64,000 bases of DNA from Betaproteobacteria bacterium UKL13-2 (GTDB taxonomy: Bacteria > Pseudomonadota > Gammaproteobacteria > Burkholderiales > Usitatibacteraceae): assembly GCA_001602455.1 (NCBI GenBank), contig CP012157.1, forward strand, positions 987,733 through 1,051,732. Reading direction: 5' to 3'. Position numbers and translations under genes: made by a program. Below are positions 52,519 to 61,131 of this stretch, one piece after another. How positions within the stretch are numbered: the first letter of the stretch is position 1; each line of letters starts with the position of its first letter. The notes beneath the pieces were generated by a model. That model searched no databases and was not told the DNA's origin. It saw nothing but the letters and a program-made list of their open reading frames with translations.

Positions 52519-54157
52519 CCTAAATCCGGCAGTTACCCTGCCGCTGTAAGGTGGGCTGACGGTAGCCAAGGTGGCAGTGGGCGCGTGATTTTGGCCACTA
52601 CGTAGTCCAGAAATGTCTTCCATCGATCCGTAAAAGGCAACTGCTCCGCAATATCCCTGACATGACTTAAAGCCGCACGAATGTTGGCAATGAGCGCGAG
52701 CAACTTGTCCTTGGCAGCATGCATGGGTGTCAGATACAGCGTTGTCTGTCCCGCATGTTTGACAGCGCGCCCCACACTGGCAAGCAATAACGCTCGGCTG
52801 GTTATGGCTTCCATGCGTGCACCCGGCTTGGCCGCCCGGCAATACCAGGACCACCAGTTGTACACCAGCGCTACAGCGCGAGCACTGGTCTGGCAGCGCT
52901 CAATGTCCTGGGTCGTGAAGCCACCCCATCCCCACTGATTTTTGAGCTCGTCAAATCCGTTCTCGCAGTCAGCCCGGTCCCGATAGAGTTGACCGAACGC
53001 GTCCAATGCGTAGGCGCTGTTTGTCACCAGCACCGCGTATTCCCAAGCCTGAACATCCTTGTCCGGCATCAGCAACTCAATCTGCTCGCCCGGCTCGTTC
53101 TTGGTCTTTCGACTCAGCGCCAAATCGGCTTTGACGGCACGCCGCAAGATCACTACCCGACGTGATTTGTCCCAGCCCGAGAGTTTGAGGGTATCTTCGA
53201 CTGCGCTCCAGCCTTGCTCGCTGGGGCCGGGTGTACTCCAGTCATCACGCGCGAATTGGCGTGCCAATAATTTCTTGACACCCACAGTCTGACGCAGCTT
53301 GAACAGGTAGGGCTGGTCTCGCTCCTCCAGCTCGGCGATAAAGGGTTCGTTGCCAAAGCCGCAATCGCCTCGGACCAAGGCCGGACGCTGCTGGGGCGTG
53401 AGCTTTTCCAGTACGCCGATCAGACCAGGCCGCGCTTTGGCCGCGCTGTGCTCTTTGCCGGGGCAGACGACAACGTCCAGCACCAGGCGCAGGTTGCCAA
53501 CCCAGTATGTGTGCAGTGCGTGGCTCGGGCGACCGGGTTTGTGTGGGTTGTAGCTGACCTCAGCTCCGCTTTGTTTTCCGAACATCGGCTTGATGGTGGT
53601 GTCGATATCCAGGATCCAAGGGGTGCTCAGTGCCGCTTGCACACTACCCATGAGCTGGGGGGCAAGCCAGGCCTGGCTTTGCTCGGCGCTCATACGCGAC
53701 AGTGCGCGGCGCAGCGCGTCTTCGCTGATGATTTTCTTCATCCCCAGAATCTGCGGGCTCACCGCGTCGCCGCGCAGCCCGGTGATATGGGCGTAGCGGT
53801 TGTGCCCTGCCAGTATCGCCAGCAGCCATGTGCCCAAGATATCCTGTTTGCTGGGTGCATTGGGGCTTGTGTAGCTCAATGGGCAGCTATCGACCCAGGA
53901 GCTGTACACACCCGTGGTGGCCAAGAACTCGGAGAAGAAGGTCAACTGTGCATTCGGTGTGGCGCTGGCACCATGGTCCCACTTCACATGAATTCGCCCG
54001 CCCGGCGTATCCACCACCATGGCCTCCAGTGCCTGCGTTTGGACAGCAAGTTGACGCCTTTTTGCTTCACCCATTTGGTGACTCCAATAAATCCATTGAA
54101 ATTGGCGTCTAGTCTAGCTTGCAGCCGGTTTACGCAATGTCAACTGCCGGAAATAGG
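52519..54157 (-). mobile_element. IS1380-like insertion sequence, copy B (1639 bp)
   Basis: Same length and ends as copy A (CCTAAATCCGGCAGTT / CCTATTTCCGGCAGTT). The target duplication is TTCAT at 52514-52518 and 54158-54162. It interrupts a hypothetical gene without other loss, so the insertion is recent. Confidence 0.95.
52533..54074 (-). CDS. DDE transposase, IS1380-like (copy B)
   Basis: A 513-residue transposase with the same DDE motifs as copy A (LDIDTTIKPMFG, VRGDCGFGNEPF, DRADCENGFDELKNQW), differing at four positions. The frame is intact and the element ends are perfect, so it is probably the active form. A joined frame reading from 52854 through the IS left end into the disrupted gene is an artefact of the insertion. 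Confidence 0.9.
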   Translation of the reverse strand: MGEAKRRQLAVQTQALEAMVVDTPGGRIHVKWDHGASATPNAQLTFFSEFLATTGVYSSWVDSCPLSYTSPNAPSKQDILGTWLLAILAGHNRYAHITGLRGDAVSPQILGMKKIISEDALRRALSRMSAEQSQAWLAPQLMGSVQAALSTPWILDIDTTIKPMFGKQSGAEVSYNPHKPGRPSHALHTYWVGNLRLVLDVVVCPGKEHSAAKARPGLIGVLEKLTPQQRPALVRGDCGFGNEPFIAELEERDQPYLFKLRQTVGVKKLLARQFARDDWSTPGPSEQGWSAVEDTLKLSGWDKSRRVVILRRAVKADLALSRKTKNEPGEQIELLMPDKDVQAWEYAVLVTNSAYALDAFGQLYRDRADCENGFDELKNQWGWGGFTTQDIERCQTSARAVALVYNWWSWYCRAAKPGARMEAITSRALLLASVGRAVKHAGQTTLYLTPMHAAKDKLLALIANIRAALSHVRDIAEQLPFTDRWKTFLDYVVAKITRPLPPWLPSAHLTAAG

Positions 54158-54676
54158 TTCATTTCTCGAAGGGTAGCCTCGACCCTCAGCTTCTGACGCT
54201 CCGAAGCGAGCGACTTCCCAAGCACAGGAAGCAAGGCCGCCAAGGGGGTACCGGCCGCCGCTGCGATCGCGGTTAACGCCGCTTCAACCGCAAGATTGCC
54301 GGCAATTTTCTCCATTGTGGATGGTTGCTTGATCAACGACATGGCACTCGTCTAAACAATTCAAAAGAAATCTTGAAATTCAACTATTCGGAGCCGCCCG
54401 AATGGGTCAGTGTCGCTCTGTTTTTCATCTGACACGGTGAATCAAGTTATGAAATCAGAAAGCACTTGTGAAGAGCCGATATTGGCCGATTGTGCCGAAC
54501 TCGCCGACTTTCCGCAAATTTGGTTACCGCTCGTTTCCACGCGATTTTCCAGATGGCCGAGGGAAAATCCTCGGCTTACTGCCGCGAATTCAGGCCCAAG
54601 AGCACCAAACTTCCCACCTCTGGCAACACTAGTGGACCGTTGGCTTCATTAGCTCGAAAGCTCGCAGCTCAAACGC

Positions 54677-54693
54677 TGTCCCAACTTGGGACA
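54677..54693. promoter_or_regulatory. 17-bp odd palindrome 1: TGTCCCAACTTGGGACA
   Basis: Perfect dyad with one unpaired central base. It shares its outer TGTCCCAA/TTGGGACA with the site at 54768. It looks like a dimeric repressor operator, and no gene next to it is known to use it. Confidence 0.6.
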
Positions 54694-54745
54694 GTCTTCG
54701 GGAAACAATTTTTGTGCGTTTCAGATTAAATTTTTAATGACATTC

Positions 54746-54762
54746 TGTTCCTAGTAGGAACA
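54746..54762. promoter_or_regulatory. 17-bp odd palindrome 2: TGTTCCTAGTAGGAACA
   Basis: Perfect dyad with an unpaired central G. Its centre is 22 bp, about two helical turns, from that of palindrome 3, so two dimers could bind the same face of the DNA. Confidence 0.6.
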
Positions 54763-54767
54763 AAACT

Positions 54768-54784
54768 TGTCCCAAGTTGGGACA
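54768..54784. promoter_or_regulatory. 17-bp odd palindrome 3: TGTCCCAAGTTGGGACA
   Basis: Perfect dyad, identical to palindrome 1 except for the central base (read on either strand it is the same site). Separated by 5 bp from palindrome 2. Confidence 0.6.
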
Positions 54785-54878
54785 TCGATAGGTCGGTGCC
54801 AAATTGGCCCGCTTGATCCAAGCTTAGCGGTGGGGCCGGTTGGCGCCGCAAACCAAGAAAGTCGACCCTTCGTCCGAT

Positions 54879-54897
54879 GTGTATCTAATAGATACAC
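54879..54897. promoter_or_regulatory. 19-bp odd palindrome 4: GTGTATCTAATAGATACAC
   Basis: Perfect dyad with an unpaired central A; the 17-bp core again starts TGT and ends ACA. The inner half-site ATCTA differs from the CCCAA class, suggesting a related but distinct repressor. Confidence 0.6.
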
Positions 54898-54932
54898 CAC
54901 AGATCTTCTATTGCTGGGTTATTGGATGGCTC

Positions 54933-54949
54933 TGTCCCGACTCGGGACA
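54933..54949. promoter_or_regulatory. 17-bp odd palindrome 5: TGTCCCGACTCGGGACA
   Basis: Perfect dyad, a paired A-to-G/T-to-C change from palindrome 1, meaning the symmetry was kept while the sequence changed. It ends 6 bp before IS copy C. Confidence 0.6.
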
Positions 54950-54955
54950 AATAAA

Positions 54956-55839
54956 CCTATTTCCGGCAGTTGACATTGCGTAAACCGGCTGCAAGCTAGA
55001 CTAGACGCCAATTTCAATGGATTTATTGGAGTCACCAAATGGGTGAAGCAAAAAGGCGTCAACTTGCTGTCCAAACGCAGGCACTGGAGGCCATGGTGGT
55101 GGATACGCCGGGCGGGCGAATTCATGTGAAGTGGGACCATGGTGCCAGCGCCACACCGAATGCACAGTTGACCTTCTTCTCCGAGTTCTTGGCCACCACG
55201 GGTGTGTACAGCTCCTGGGTCGATAGCTGCCCATTGAGCTACACAAGCCCCAATGCACCCAGCAAACAGGATATCTTGGGCACATGGCTGCTGGCGATAC
55301 TGGCAGGGCACAACCGCTACGCCCATATCACCGGGCTGCGCGGCGACGCGGTGAGCCCGCAGATTCTGGGGATGAAGAAAATCATCAGCGAAGACGCGCT
55401 GCGCCGCGCACTGTCGCGTATGAGCGCCGAGCAAAGCCAGGCCTGGCTTGCCCCCCAGCTCATGGGTAGTGTGCAAGCGGCACTGAGCACCCCTTGGATC
55501 CTGGATATCGACACCACCATCAAGCCGATGTTCGGAAAACAAAGCGGAGCTGAGGTCAGCTACAACCCACACAAACCCGGGCGCCCGAGCCACGCACTGC
55601 ACACATACTGGGTTGGCAACCTGCGCCTGGTGCTGGACGTTGTCGTCTGCCCCGGCAAAGAGCACAGCGCGGCCAAAGCGCGGCCTGGTCTGATCAGCGT
55701 ACTGGAAAAGCTCACGCCCCAGCAGCGTCCGGCCTTGGTCCGAGGCGACTGCGGCTTTGGCAACGAACCCTTTATTGCCGAGCTGGAGGAGCGAGACCAG
55801 CCCTACCTGTTCAAGCTGCGTCAGACTGTGGGTGTCAAG
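54956..55839 (+). mobile_element. truncated IS1380-like copy C
   Basis: Begins with the terminal repeat CCTATTTCCGGCAGTT and matches copies A and B up to GGTGTCAAG (55831-55839), then stops abruptly; the distal half and other end are missing. It is in opposite orientation to copy B, 800 bp away, so the two form an inverted pair able to recombine. The base pairs before it (ATAAA) equal the copy A target but no second copy can be checked. Confidence 0.92.
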
Positions 55840-55851
55840 GATCCTCGTTGA
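55039..55851 (+). pseudogene. truncated DDE transposase (copy C)
   Basis: The first 266 residues equal those of copies A and B (one Gly-to-Ser change in LISVLEKL); the frame then runs into four foreign codons (DPR, stop). It retains two of the catalytic Asp residues and lacks the Glu region, so it is inactive. Confidence 0.92.
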
Positions 55852-55862
55852 GGTAAATGGTG

Positions 55863-55920
55863 AGGTAAATGGGGTCAGACACCATTTAAAATGGTAGAGT
55901 AGTAAATTGGGGTCAGACAC
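55863..55920 (+). repeat. two REP-like repeats in tandem
   Basis: GGGGTCAGACACCATTT at 55871-55887 is followed by AAAATGGTAGAGTAGT, exactly as before the RAYT remnant at 45622. A second GGGGTCAGACAC follows (55909-55920), of which the last 11 bases are the target duplication of IS4 copy E. Confidence 0.85.
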
Positions 55921-57439
55921 TCATGGCACTACCTTAAGCGATTTTTGCCATGAAAGCGCACGGAAAGAAAGCTGGCTGAGAGCCTTCACTTGTTAAGATG
56001 CTGGTGTCTAACATCAACGTCAAAACAGAAAGGATCAGCCATGTGTGACGATACCAAAAAAACGCCTACAGTCGAGCGTTTTTCGTTTCAAGCAGTTTGT
56101 CGCCGAAGCCCCCGGCGCGGCAATGAGCGAGGCAATACCACTGGCGCGGCTGCAATCGATTGTTAATCTTGAGGTCGGCAGCTACCGTGACCGGCTCTAC
56201 CCACCGTTGACGACACTGGGGCTATTCATTGAGCAGAGTCTGTCTGCGGATGGCGCGTGCCAAGATGCCGTCGCCCGATACCTGAGCGCACGCCATGCGC
56301 GGGATCAAGCCCCTTGCAGCCTCAACACCGGCCCTTACTGCAAAGCGCGCCAGCGGTTACCGATTTCGCTGGTAGAACAGCTGAGCGCGACCATTGGAGA
56401 GCGTCTGGAGCAATCCGCACCGAGTCAATGGCGCTGGCGAGGGCGGCGCGTCAAGCTCTTGGATGGCACCACCGTCTCGATGCCGGATACACCGGCCAAT
56501 CAAGCGGCATATCCACAAAGCGGCGAACAAGCACCAGGACTAGGATTCCCGTTCGCACAACTCGTCGGCCTCCTTTCCTTGGCCACCGGTGCGGTGCTCG
56601 GTGTCGCGATGGGGTCCACCAAGGGCAAGGGTAGTGGCGAGCAAGCGCTATTTCGTGAACTGATGCCACAGCTCGACAGTGGAGACGTGATTTTGGTGGA
56701 TCGCTATCACTGCACTTACTTCACCATTGCCATGCTGTTGGCGCGTGGCATCGATATCTTGACCCGACAACACCAGAAGCGCTTAACCTCTCCGGAGGCG
56801 ATCATCGAGACCTTCGGCGGCGGCGACCGCTTGGTACGATGGGTGCGACCGCAGCGCCCGAAGTGGATGGACGCCAAGCAGTACGCCACGATGCCCGAAG
56901 AACTCATCGTTCGTCAGACCGAGGTAGGTGGTCGCGAGCTGGTGACCACACTCGTCGACGCCAAGCGTGTCTCAACGAGTGATCTCGATGCGCTCTATCG
57001 CAAGCGCTGGATGATCGAGGTTGACTTCCGCAGCATCAAATCCGAGATCGGCATGGATATCCTGCGCAGCAAGTCGCCGGAGATGGCCAGAAAGGAAGTT
57101 GCTGTCCACCTGCTGGCCTATAACCTGATCCGCTCACTCATGGTGCGTGCCGCCGTGCTGGCTCACGTCCTGCCGCGTGCCTTGAGCTTCAAGGCCACAC
57201 TTCAGCTTTGGCACGCCTTTAGCCAGCAATGGCGATGGCATCTAGGTGAGGCCACAGAATCCGTCGTGACGGCAATGCTTCGTGCAATTTCAACGAGGAT
57301 CATTCCGCATCGACCAGACCGAATAGAGCCTCATGCCGTCAAGCGACGACCAACAACGCATGCCTACTTGACAGTCCCACGTGATCAAGCCCGAGCCGCT
57401 ATCCTCGAAGCGCGAAAATCGCTTAAGGTAGTGCCATGA
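55921..57439 (+). mobile_element. IS4-family element copy E, intact (1519 bp)
   Basis: Ends TCATGGCACTACCTTAAGCG on both sides (inverted, 24 bp identical or nearly so). The 11-bp target duplication GGGTCAGACAC is perfect (55910-55920 and 57440-57450), the length typical of IS4. It split a REP-like repeat. Confidence 0.95.
56045..57439 (+). CDS. IS4-family transposase (copy E)
   Basis: This 464-residue DDE transposase has an N-terminal domain with LARLQSIVNLEVGSYRDRLYPPLTTLGLFIEQSL, the first Asp in VKLLDGTTVSMPDTPANQAAYPQ, the second in LVDRYHCTYF, and the IS4 signature YRKRWMIEVDFRSIKSEIGMDILRSKSPEMARKEVAVHLLAYNLIR. The stop TGA is formed by the last three bases of the element, so the reading frame ends exactly at the IS boundary. 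The next codon begins the open Rhs frame. Confidence 0.95.
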   Translation: MTIPKKRLQSSVFRFKQFVAEAPGAAMSEAIPLARLQSIVNLEVGSYRDRLYPPLTTLGLFIEQSLSADGACQDAVARYLSARHARDQAPCSLNTGPYCKARQRLPISLVEQLSATIGERLEQSAPSQWRWRGRRVKLLDGTTVSMPDTPANQAAYPQSGEQAPGLGFPFAQLVGLLSLATGAVLGVAMGSTKGKGSGEQALFRELMPQLDSGDVILVDRYHCTYFTIAMLLARGIDILTRQHQKRLTSPEAIIETFGGGDRLVRWVRPQRPKWMDAKQYATMPEELIVRQTEVGGRELVTTLVDAKRVSTSDLDALYRKRWMIEVDFRSIKSEIGMDILRSKSPEMARKEVAVHLLAYNLIRSLMVRAAVLAHVLPRALSFKATLQLWHAFSQQWRWHLGEATESVVTAMLRAISTRIIPHRPDRIEPHAVKRRPTTHAYLTVPRDQARAAILEARKSLKVVP

Positions 57440-59122
57440 GGGTCAGACACCATTTATGATGGCCGCAGAAGCTACACCTACACCCCGTTTCACATTCCGG
57501 ACAGCATCACCCAGACCATCAGCGGTGGCAGCAACCCCGGCATCTATCAAAGCGGATGGGGATTCGGGCCGGACAAACAACGCACCTTTGAACTGATGCG
57601 TCGTGCACCGATCGGCTCCAGCACCTTTGCCCCGATTGGCATGACCTGGTTTGCCGGGGCTGGGCACTTTGAGCTCGATGAAGAGATCGATGCCAACGGC
57701 AACTGGGTGGTCAAAGAGTTCCGTCACACCATCAGCAGCCCGGAAGGCGCGATTGGTGTGGTCGCGGTCGCCGTCAACAGCGGCGGCAGCAGCATCACGG
57801 ATCGGTATTTTCTGAAAGACCACTTGGGTTCAAACGCGGGCACCTTCACAGCGAATGGTCTGGAAAGCCGCGCCACGTATGATGTTTGGGGGAATCGCAT
57901 CAGCAGCGGCACACCCGCCCTAAGCGGCTTTGACACCAGCCAACGCGGCTACACCGGGCATGAACATCTCGCCACCTACGGGCTGATCCACATGAACGGG
58001 CGCATCTACGACCCGTTGTGGGGGCGCTTCTTGCAGGCCGACCCGATTATTCAGAGTCCATATGATTTGCAGAGTTACAATCGTTATGCGTACGTGATGA
58101 ATAACCCGTTGGCCTATACGGATCCGACGGGGTATAGCAGGTGGACGAATTTTAGGGATCGGTATGGGAAGACGATTCTGGCGATTGGGGTATCAGTGGT
58201 GCTTGGCCCAGGTGGGTACTACGGTGCGTGGGTTGGCGGCAGCAAAGTTGCAACTGCCGCGGCTGCTGGTTTTGCTGCGGGCGGGATCATGGGAGGAAAC
58301 CTCAATAGCGCGCTGGCTGGTGCGGTCAGCGGCGCCTTGTTCGGCGCGGCGGGTGCGCTGACCACACCGGGGAGTTTTGCAAGTTATGCTGCGCATGCGG
58401 CGGCAGGCTGCGCGAGTGCAGCGGCCAGCGGTGGCAGTTGTGGCTCGGGCGCGGCGGGTGCGGTTGCGGGTAAGCTCTTTACCAACCTGACCGTTGCTAC
58501 GCTAGGACAATCATCACCGGGTGCGCATTTTGCGGGTGCGGTGATTGGGGGAGGGATGGGGTCATTGGCGGCGGGTGGCAGTTTCGAGTCGGGTGCGTTT
58601 AGCGCGGCGATGGGGTATGCGCTGAATTATTGTTCTGGCGGGAAATGCGATTTTGGTTGGGAGCAATCGCTATACGATTGGCTGCCTGGCTATAAGGCAG
58701 GTACGCTAATTAGTAACAAGCTGCTTGGGGGCGGCGGCGATACGACCGTTTGGGAGGTAGTAGATCTGGCGAGCGTCGGTATCGGAGCGGCCGCGAAGGG
58801 GCTATCGGCGGGATTGAACGGAGGATCAAATACGGTACTCTGGACAGCGTCATGGGGAAATGATGCGAAGGACGTTGCTGCCGCGCTGGGCACTACGATC
58901 TCAAAAACTCCGATCGGCTGGGCTCTGAATAAAGCAGGAAATTGGGTTCCGAGGGTCGTGTGGGACGAAGCCTCTCGAATTTTTGTGTCCAATGCGCGGG
59001 GTGTGGTTAATGTCGTCGCGGGTGGGCCGCTCAGAGGTAATACGACCTTTCTTAGGGTTGAACTCGGCGCGGCAGCCGCAAATCCGAATGTGTCTCGGAT
59101 CGTCGTTATGGGGTTGAAATGA
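57440..59122 (+). pseudogene. Rhs family C-terminal part with toxin domain, 5' end missing
   Basis: The frame is open from the codon after the IS4 stop; the first ATG is 57596 and gives 508 residues. It holds the last part of an Rhs repeat shell (YDGRRSYTYTPF, DHLGSNAGTFTANGLESRATYDVWGNR, YDPLWGRFLQADPIIQSPYDLQSYNRYAYVMNNPLAYTDPTG, the last being the core end at residues 176-179). A glycine/alanine-rich stretch (200-345) and a unique C-terminal tail ending WDEASRIFVSNARGVVNVV... follow. The tail should be a toxin, perhaps an RNase; no family is recognised. The N-terminal shell is lost. Confidence 0.85.
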
Positions 59123-59499
59123 TCTTGGCGATTGCTAGACGAGTAAGGCACCTTTTCGGTTGGCGCAACCCGCCAGATACTAGTTTCAAGGTCGAAGTGT
59201 GGTCTCGCGATTCGCTCGTGCTGCGCACTTCCATGGGGCTGATTCCTGTTTCATTTTCGTTTGTGCCCAGAGCTTGGCTCGCATCAGATGTGGAAATCGC
59301 AGGTTGGAGTCTTTGTACCGCATTTGTTGGCGATGAGCAGAATGCACTGCCACCTGAAATGCTGAGTGAGGTCGAAGCAGCATTGATCAAGTTTTTTCAC
59401 TACAACGGCTACAAGGCGACCTGTACCCTAGACCGAGGAACATGGGGCAGGAATCCGTTAAAGGGAATTAGAAAAACCAAGGGGGTCAAGTCTAGCTAG
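59119..59499 (+). CDS. putative immunity protein of the Rhs toxin
   Basis: This 126-residue protein starts within the stop of the Rhs frame (ATGA overlap), the usual arrangement of a toxin/immunity pair. It has no signal peptide or membrane helix, so it should act in the cytosol. Composition is ordinary with a basic C-terminus (GRNPLKGIRKTKGVKSS). No family is recognised; the function is inferred from position only. Confidence 0.65.
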   Translation: MILAIARRVRHLFGWRNPPDTSFKVEVWSRDSLVLRTSMGLIPVSFSFVPRAWLASDVEIAGWSLCTAFVGDEQNALPPEMLSEVEAALIKFFHYNGYKATCTLDRGTWGRNPLKGIRKTKGVKSS

Positions 59500-59525
59500 G
59501 TAGAGAAACAATAGGGGACAGACCA

Positions 59526-60920
59526 TCATGGCACTACCTTAAGCGATTTTCGCGCTTCGAGGATAGCGGCTCGGGCTTGATCACGTGGGACTGTCAAGTA
59601 GGCATGCGTTGTTGGTCGTCGCTTGACGGCATGAGGCTCTATTCGGTCTGGTCGATGCGGAATGATCCTCGTTGAAATTGCACGAAGCATTGCCGTCACG
59701 ACGGATTCTGTGGCCTCACCTAGATGCCATCGCCATTGCTGGCTAAAGGCGTGCCAAAGCTGAAGTGTGGCCTTGAAGCTCAAGGCACGCGGCAGGACGT
59801 GAGCCAGCACGGCGGCACGCACCATGAGTGAGCGGATCAGGTTATAGGCCAGCAGGTGGACAGCAACTTCCTTTCTGGCCATCTCCGGCGACTTGCTGCG
59901 CAGGATATCCATGCCGATCTCGGATTTGATGCTGCGGAAGTCAACCTCGATCATCCAGCGCTTGCGATAGAGCGCATCGAGATCACTCGTTGAGACACGC
60001 TTGGCGTCGACGAGTGTGGTCACCAGCTCGCGACCACCTACCTCGGTCTGACGAACGATGAGTTCTTCGGGCATCGTGGCGTACTGCTTGGCGTCCATCC
60101 ACTTCGGGCGCTGCGGTCGCACCCATCGTACCAAGCGGTCGCCGCCGCCGAAGGTCTCGATGATCGCCTCCGGAGAGGTTAAGCGCTTCTGGTGTTGTCG
60201 GGTCAAGATATCGACGCCACGCGCCAACAGCATGGCAATGGTGAAGTAAGTGCAGTGATAGCGATCCACCAAAATCACGTCTCCACTGTCGAGCTGTGGC
60301 ATCAGTTCACGAAATAGCGCTTGCTCGCCACTACCCTTGCCCTTGGTGGACCCCATCGCGACACCGAGCACCGCACCGGTGGCCAAGGAAAGGAGGCCGA
60401 CGAGTTGTGCGAACGGGAATCCTAGTCCTGGTGCTTGTTCGCCGCTTTGTGGATATGCCGCTTGATTGGCCGGTGTATCCGGCATCGAGACGGTGGTGCC
60501 ATCCAAGAGCTTGACGCGCCGCCCTCGCCAGCGCCATTGACTCGGTGCGGATTGCTCCAGACGCTCTCCAATGGTCGCGCTCAGCTGTTCTACCAGCGAA
60601 ATCGGTAACCGCTGGCGCGCTTTGCAGTAAGGGCCGGTGTTGAGGCTGCAAGGGGCTTGATCCCGCGCATGGCGTGCGCTCAGGTATCGGGCGACGGCAT
60701 CTTGGCACGCGCCATCCGCAGACAGACTCTGCTCAATGAATAGCCCCAGTGTCGTCAACGGTGGGTAGAGCCGGTCACGGTAGCTGCCGACCTCAAGATT
60801 AACAATCGATTGTAGCCGCGCCAGTGGTATTGCCTCGCTCATTGCCGCGCCGGGGGCTTCGGCGACAAACTGCTTGAAACGAAAAATGCTCGACTGTAGG
60901 CGTTTTTTTGGTATCGTCAC
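59526..60920 (-). CDS. IS4-family transposase (copy F)
   Basis: This 464-residue transposase is nearly identical to copy E (I/V at residue 11 as in copy D, and V for I in ARGVDILTRQ). It has the same DDE motifs and the YRKRWMIEVDFRSIK signature. The gene is intact and its stop again coincides with the element end. Confidence 0.95.
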   Translation of the reverse strand: MTIPKKRLQSSIFRFKQFVAEAPGAAMSEAIPLARLQSIVNLEVGSYRDRLYPPLTTLGLFIEQSLSADGACQDAVARYLSARHARDQAPCSLNTGPYCKARQRLPISLVEQLSATIGERLEQSAPSQWRWRGRRVKLLDGTTVSMPDTPANQAAYPQSGEQAPGLGFPFAQLVGLLSLATGAVLGVAMGSTKGKGSGEQALFRELMPQLDSGDVILVDRYHCTYFTIAMLLARGVDILTRQHQKRLTSPEAIIETFGGGDRLVRWVRPQRPKWMDAKQYATMPEELIVRQTEVGGRELVTTLVDAKRVSTSDLDALYRKRWMIEVDFRSIKSEIGMDILRSKSPEMARKEVAVHLLAYNLIRSLMVRAAVLAHVLPRALSFKATLQLWHAFSQQWRWHLGEATESVVTAMLRAISTRIIPHRPDRIEPHAVKRRPTTHAYLTVPRDQARAAILEARKSLKVVP

Positions 60921-61044
60921 ACATGGCTGATCCTTTCTGTTTTGACGTTGATGTTAGACACCAGCATCTTAACAAGTGAAGGCTCTCAGCCAGCTTTCTT
61001 TCCGTGCGCTTTCATGGCAAAAATCGCTTAAGGTAGTGCCATGA
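59526..61044 (-). mobile_element. IS4-family element copy F, inverted, flanks mismatched (1519 bp)
   Basis: Same ends and length as copy E. The left flank is GGGACAGACCA (59515-59525) and the right flank GGGTCAGACAC (61045-61055), so there is no direct duplication. A matching copy of the left flank lies in inverted form at 61132-61142 beside an 18-bp fragment of an IS4 end. This implies recombination after insertion. Confidence 0.92.
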
Positions 61045-61103
61045 GGGTCAGACACCATTTATTACTAATTTACTTAAAGGATTTCATAAATGGTGTCTGA
61101 CCC
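61045..61103. repeat. inverted pair of REP-like repeats, 59 bp
   Basis: GGGTCAGACACCATTTAT (61045-61062) and ATAAATGGTGTCTGACCC (61086-61103) are perfect 18-bp arms around a 23-bp AT-rich loop. This is the compact form of the REP pair and would fold into a strong hairpin. A second unit (CTGACCCCAATTTACTGA) follows. Confidence 0.9.
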
Positions 61104-61131
61104 CAATTTACTGACCCCAATTTACTGATTG

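Larger units (their letters stand above)
52054..54342 (-). pseudogene. hypothetical gene cleanly disrupted by IS1380-like copy B
   Basis: Before insertion the gene read from ATG 54342 (MSLIKQPSTMEKIAGNLAVE) through LREMN to NDLLLKHESNLAALTD and ended KLIALLKKPGA at 52054. Removing the IS and one TTCAT copy restores a single 214-codon frame with no other damage. The N-terminal part is an Ala-rich helix (residues 13-45), the middle is helical, and no family is recognised. The N-terminal 62 codons and the C-terminal 152 codons now lie on opposite sides of the IS. Confidence 0.85.
54357..54955. other. gene-poor stretch with an operator-like palindrome cluster
   Basis: About 600 bp between the disrupted hypothetical gene and IS copy C with no convincing gene; an 80-codon frame at 54410-54652 has only the short likeness noted at 51385. 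From 54677 on it holds five 17-bp palindromes listed separately. The DNA is richer in A and T than its surroundings. Confidence 0.5.

Noticed and set aside
54956-55851. A new small transposase gene of 270 residues
   Set aside because: It is a truncated copy of the 513-residue transposase; identity stops abruptly at 55839.
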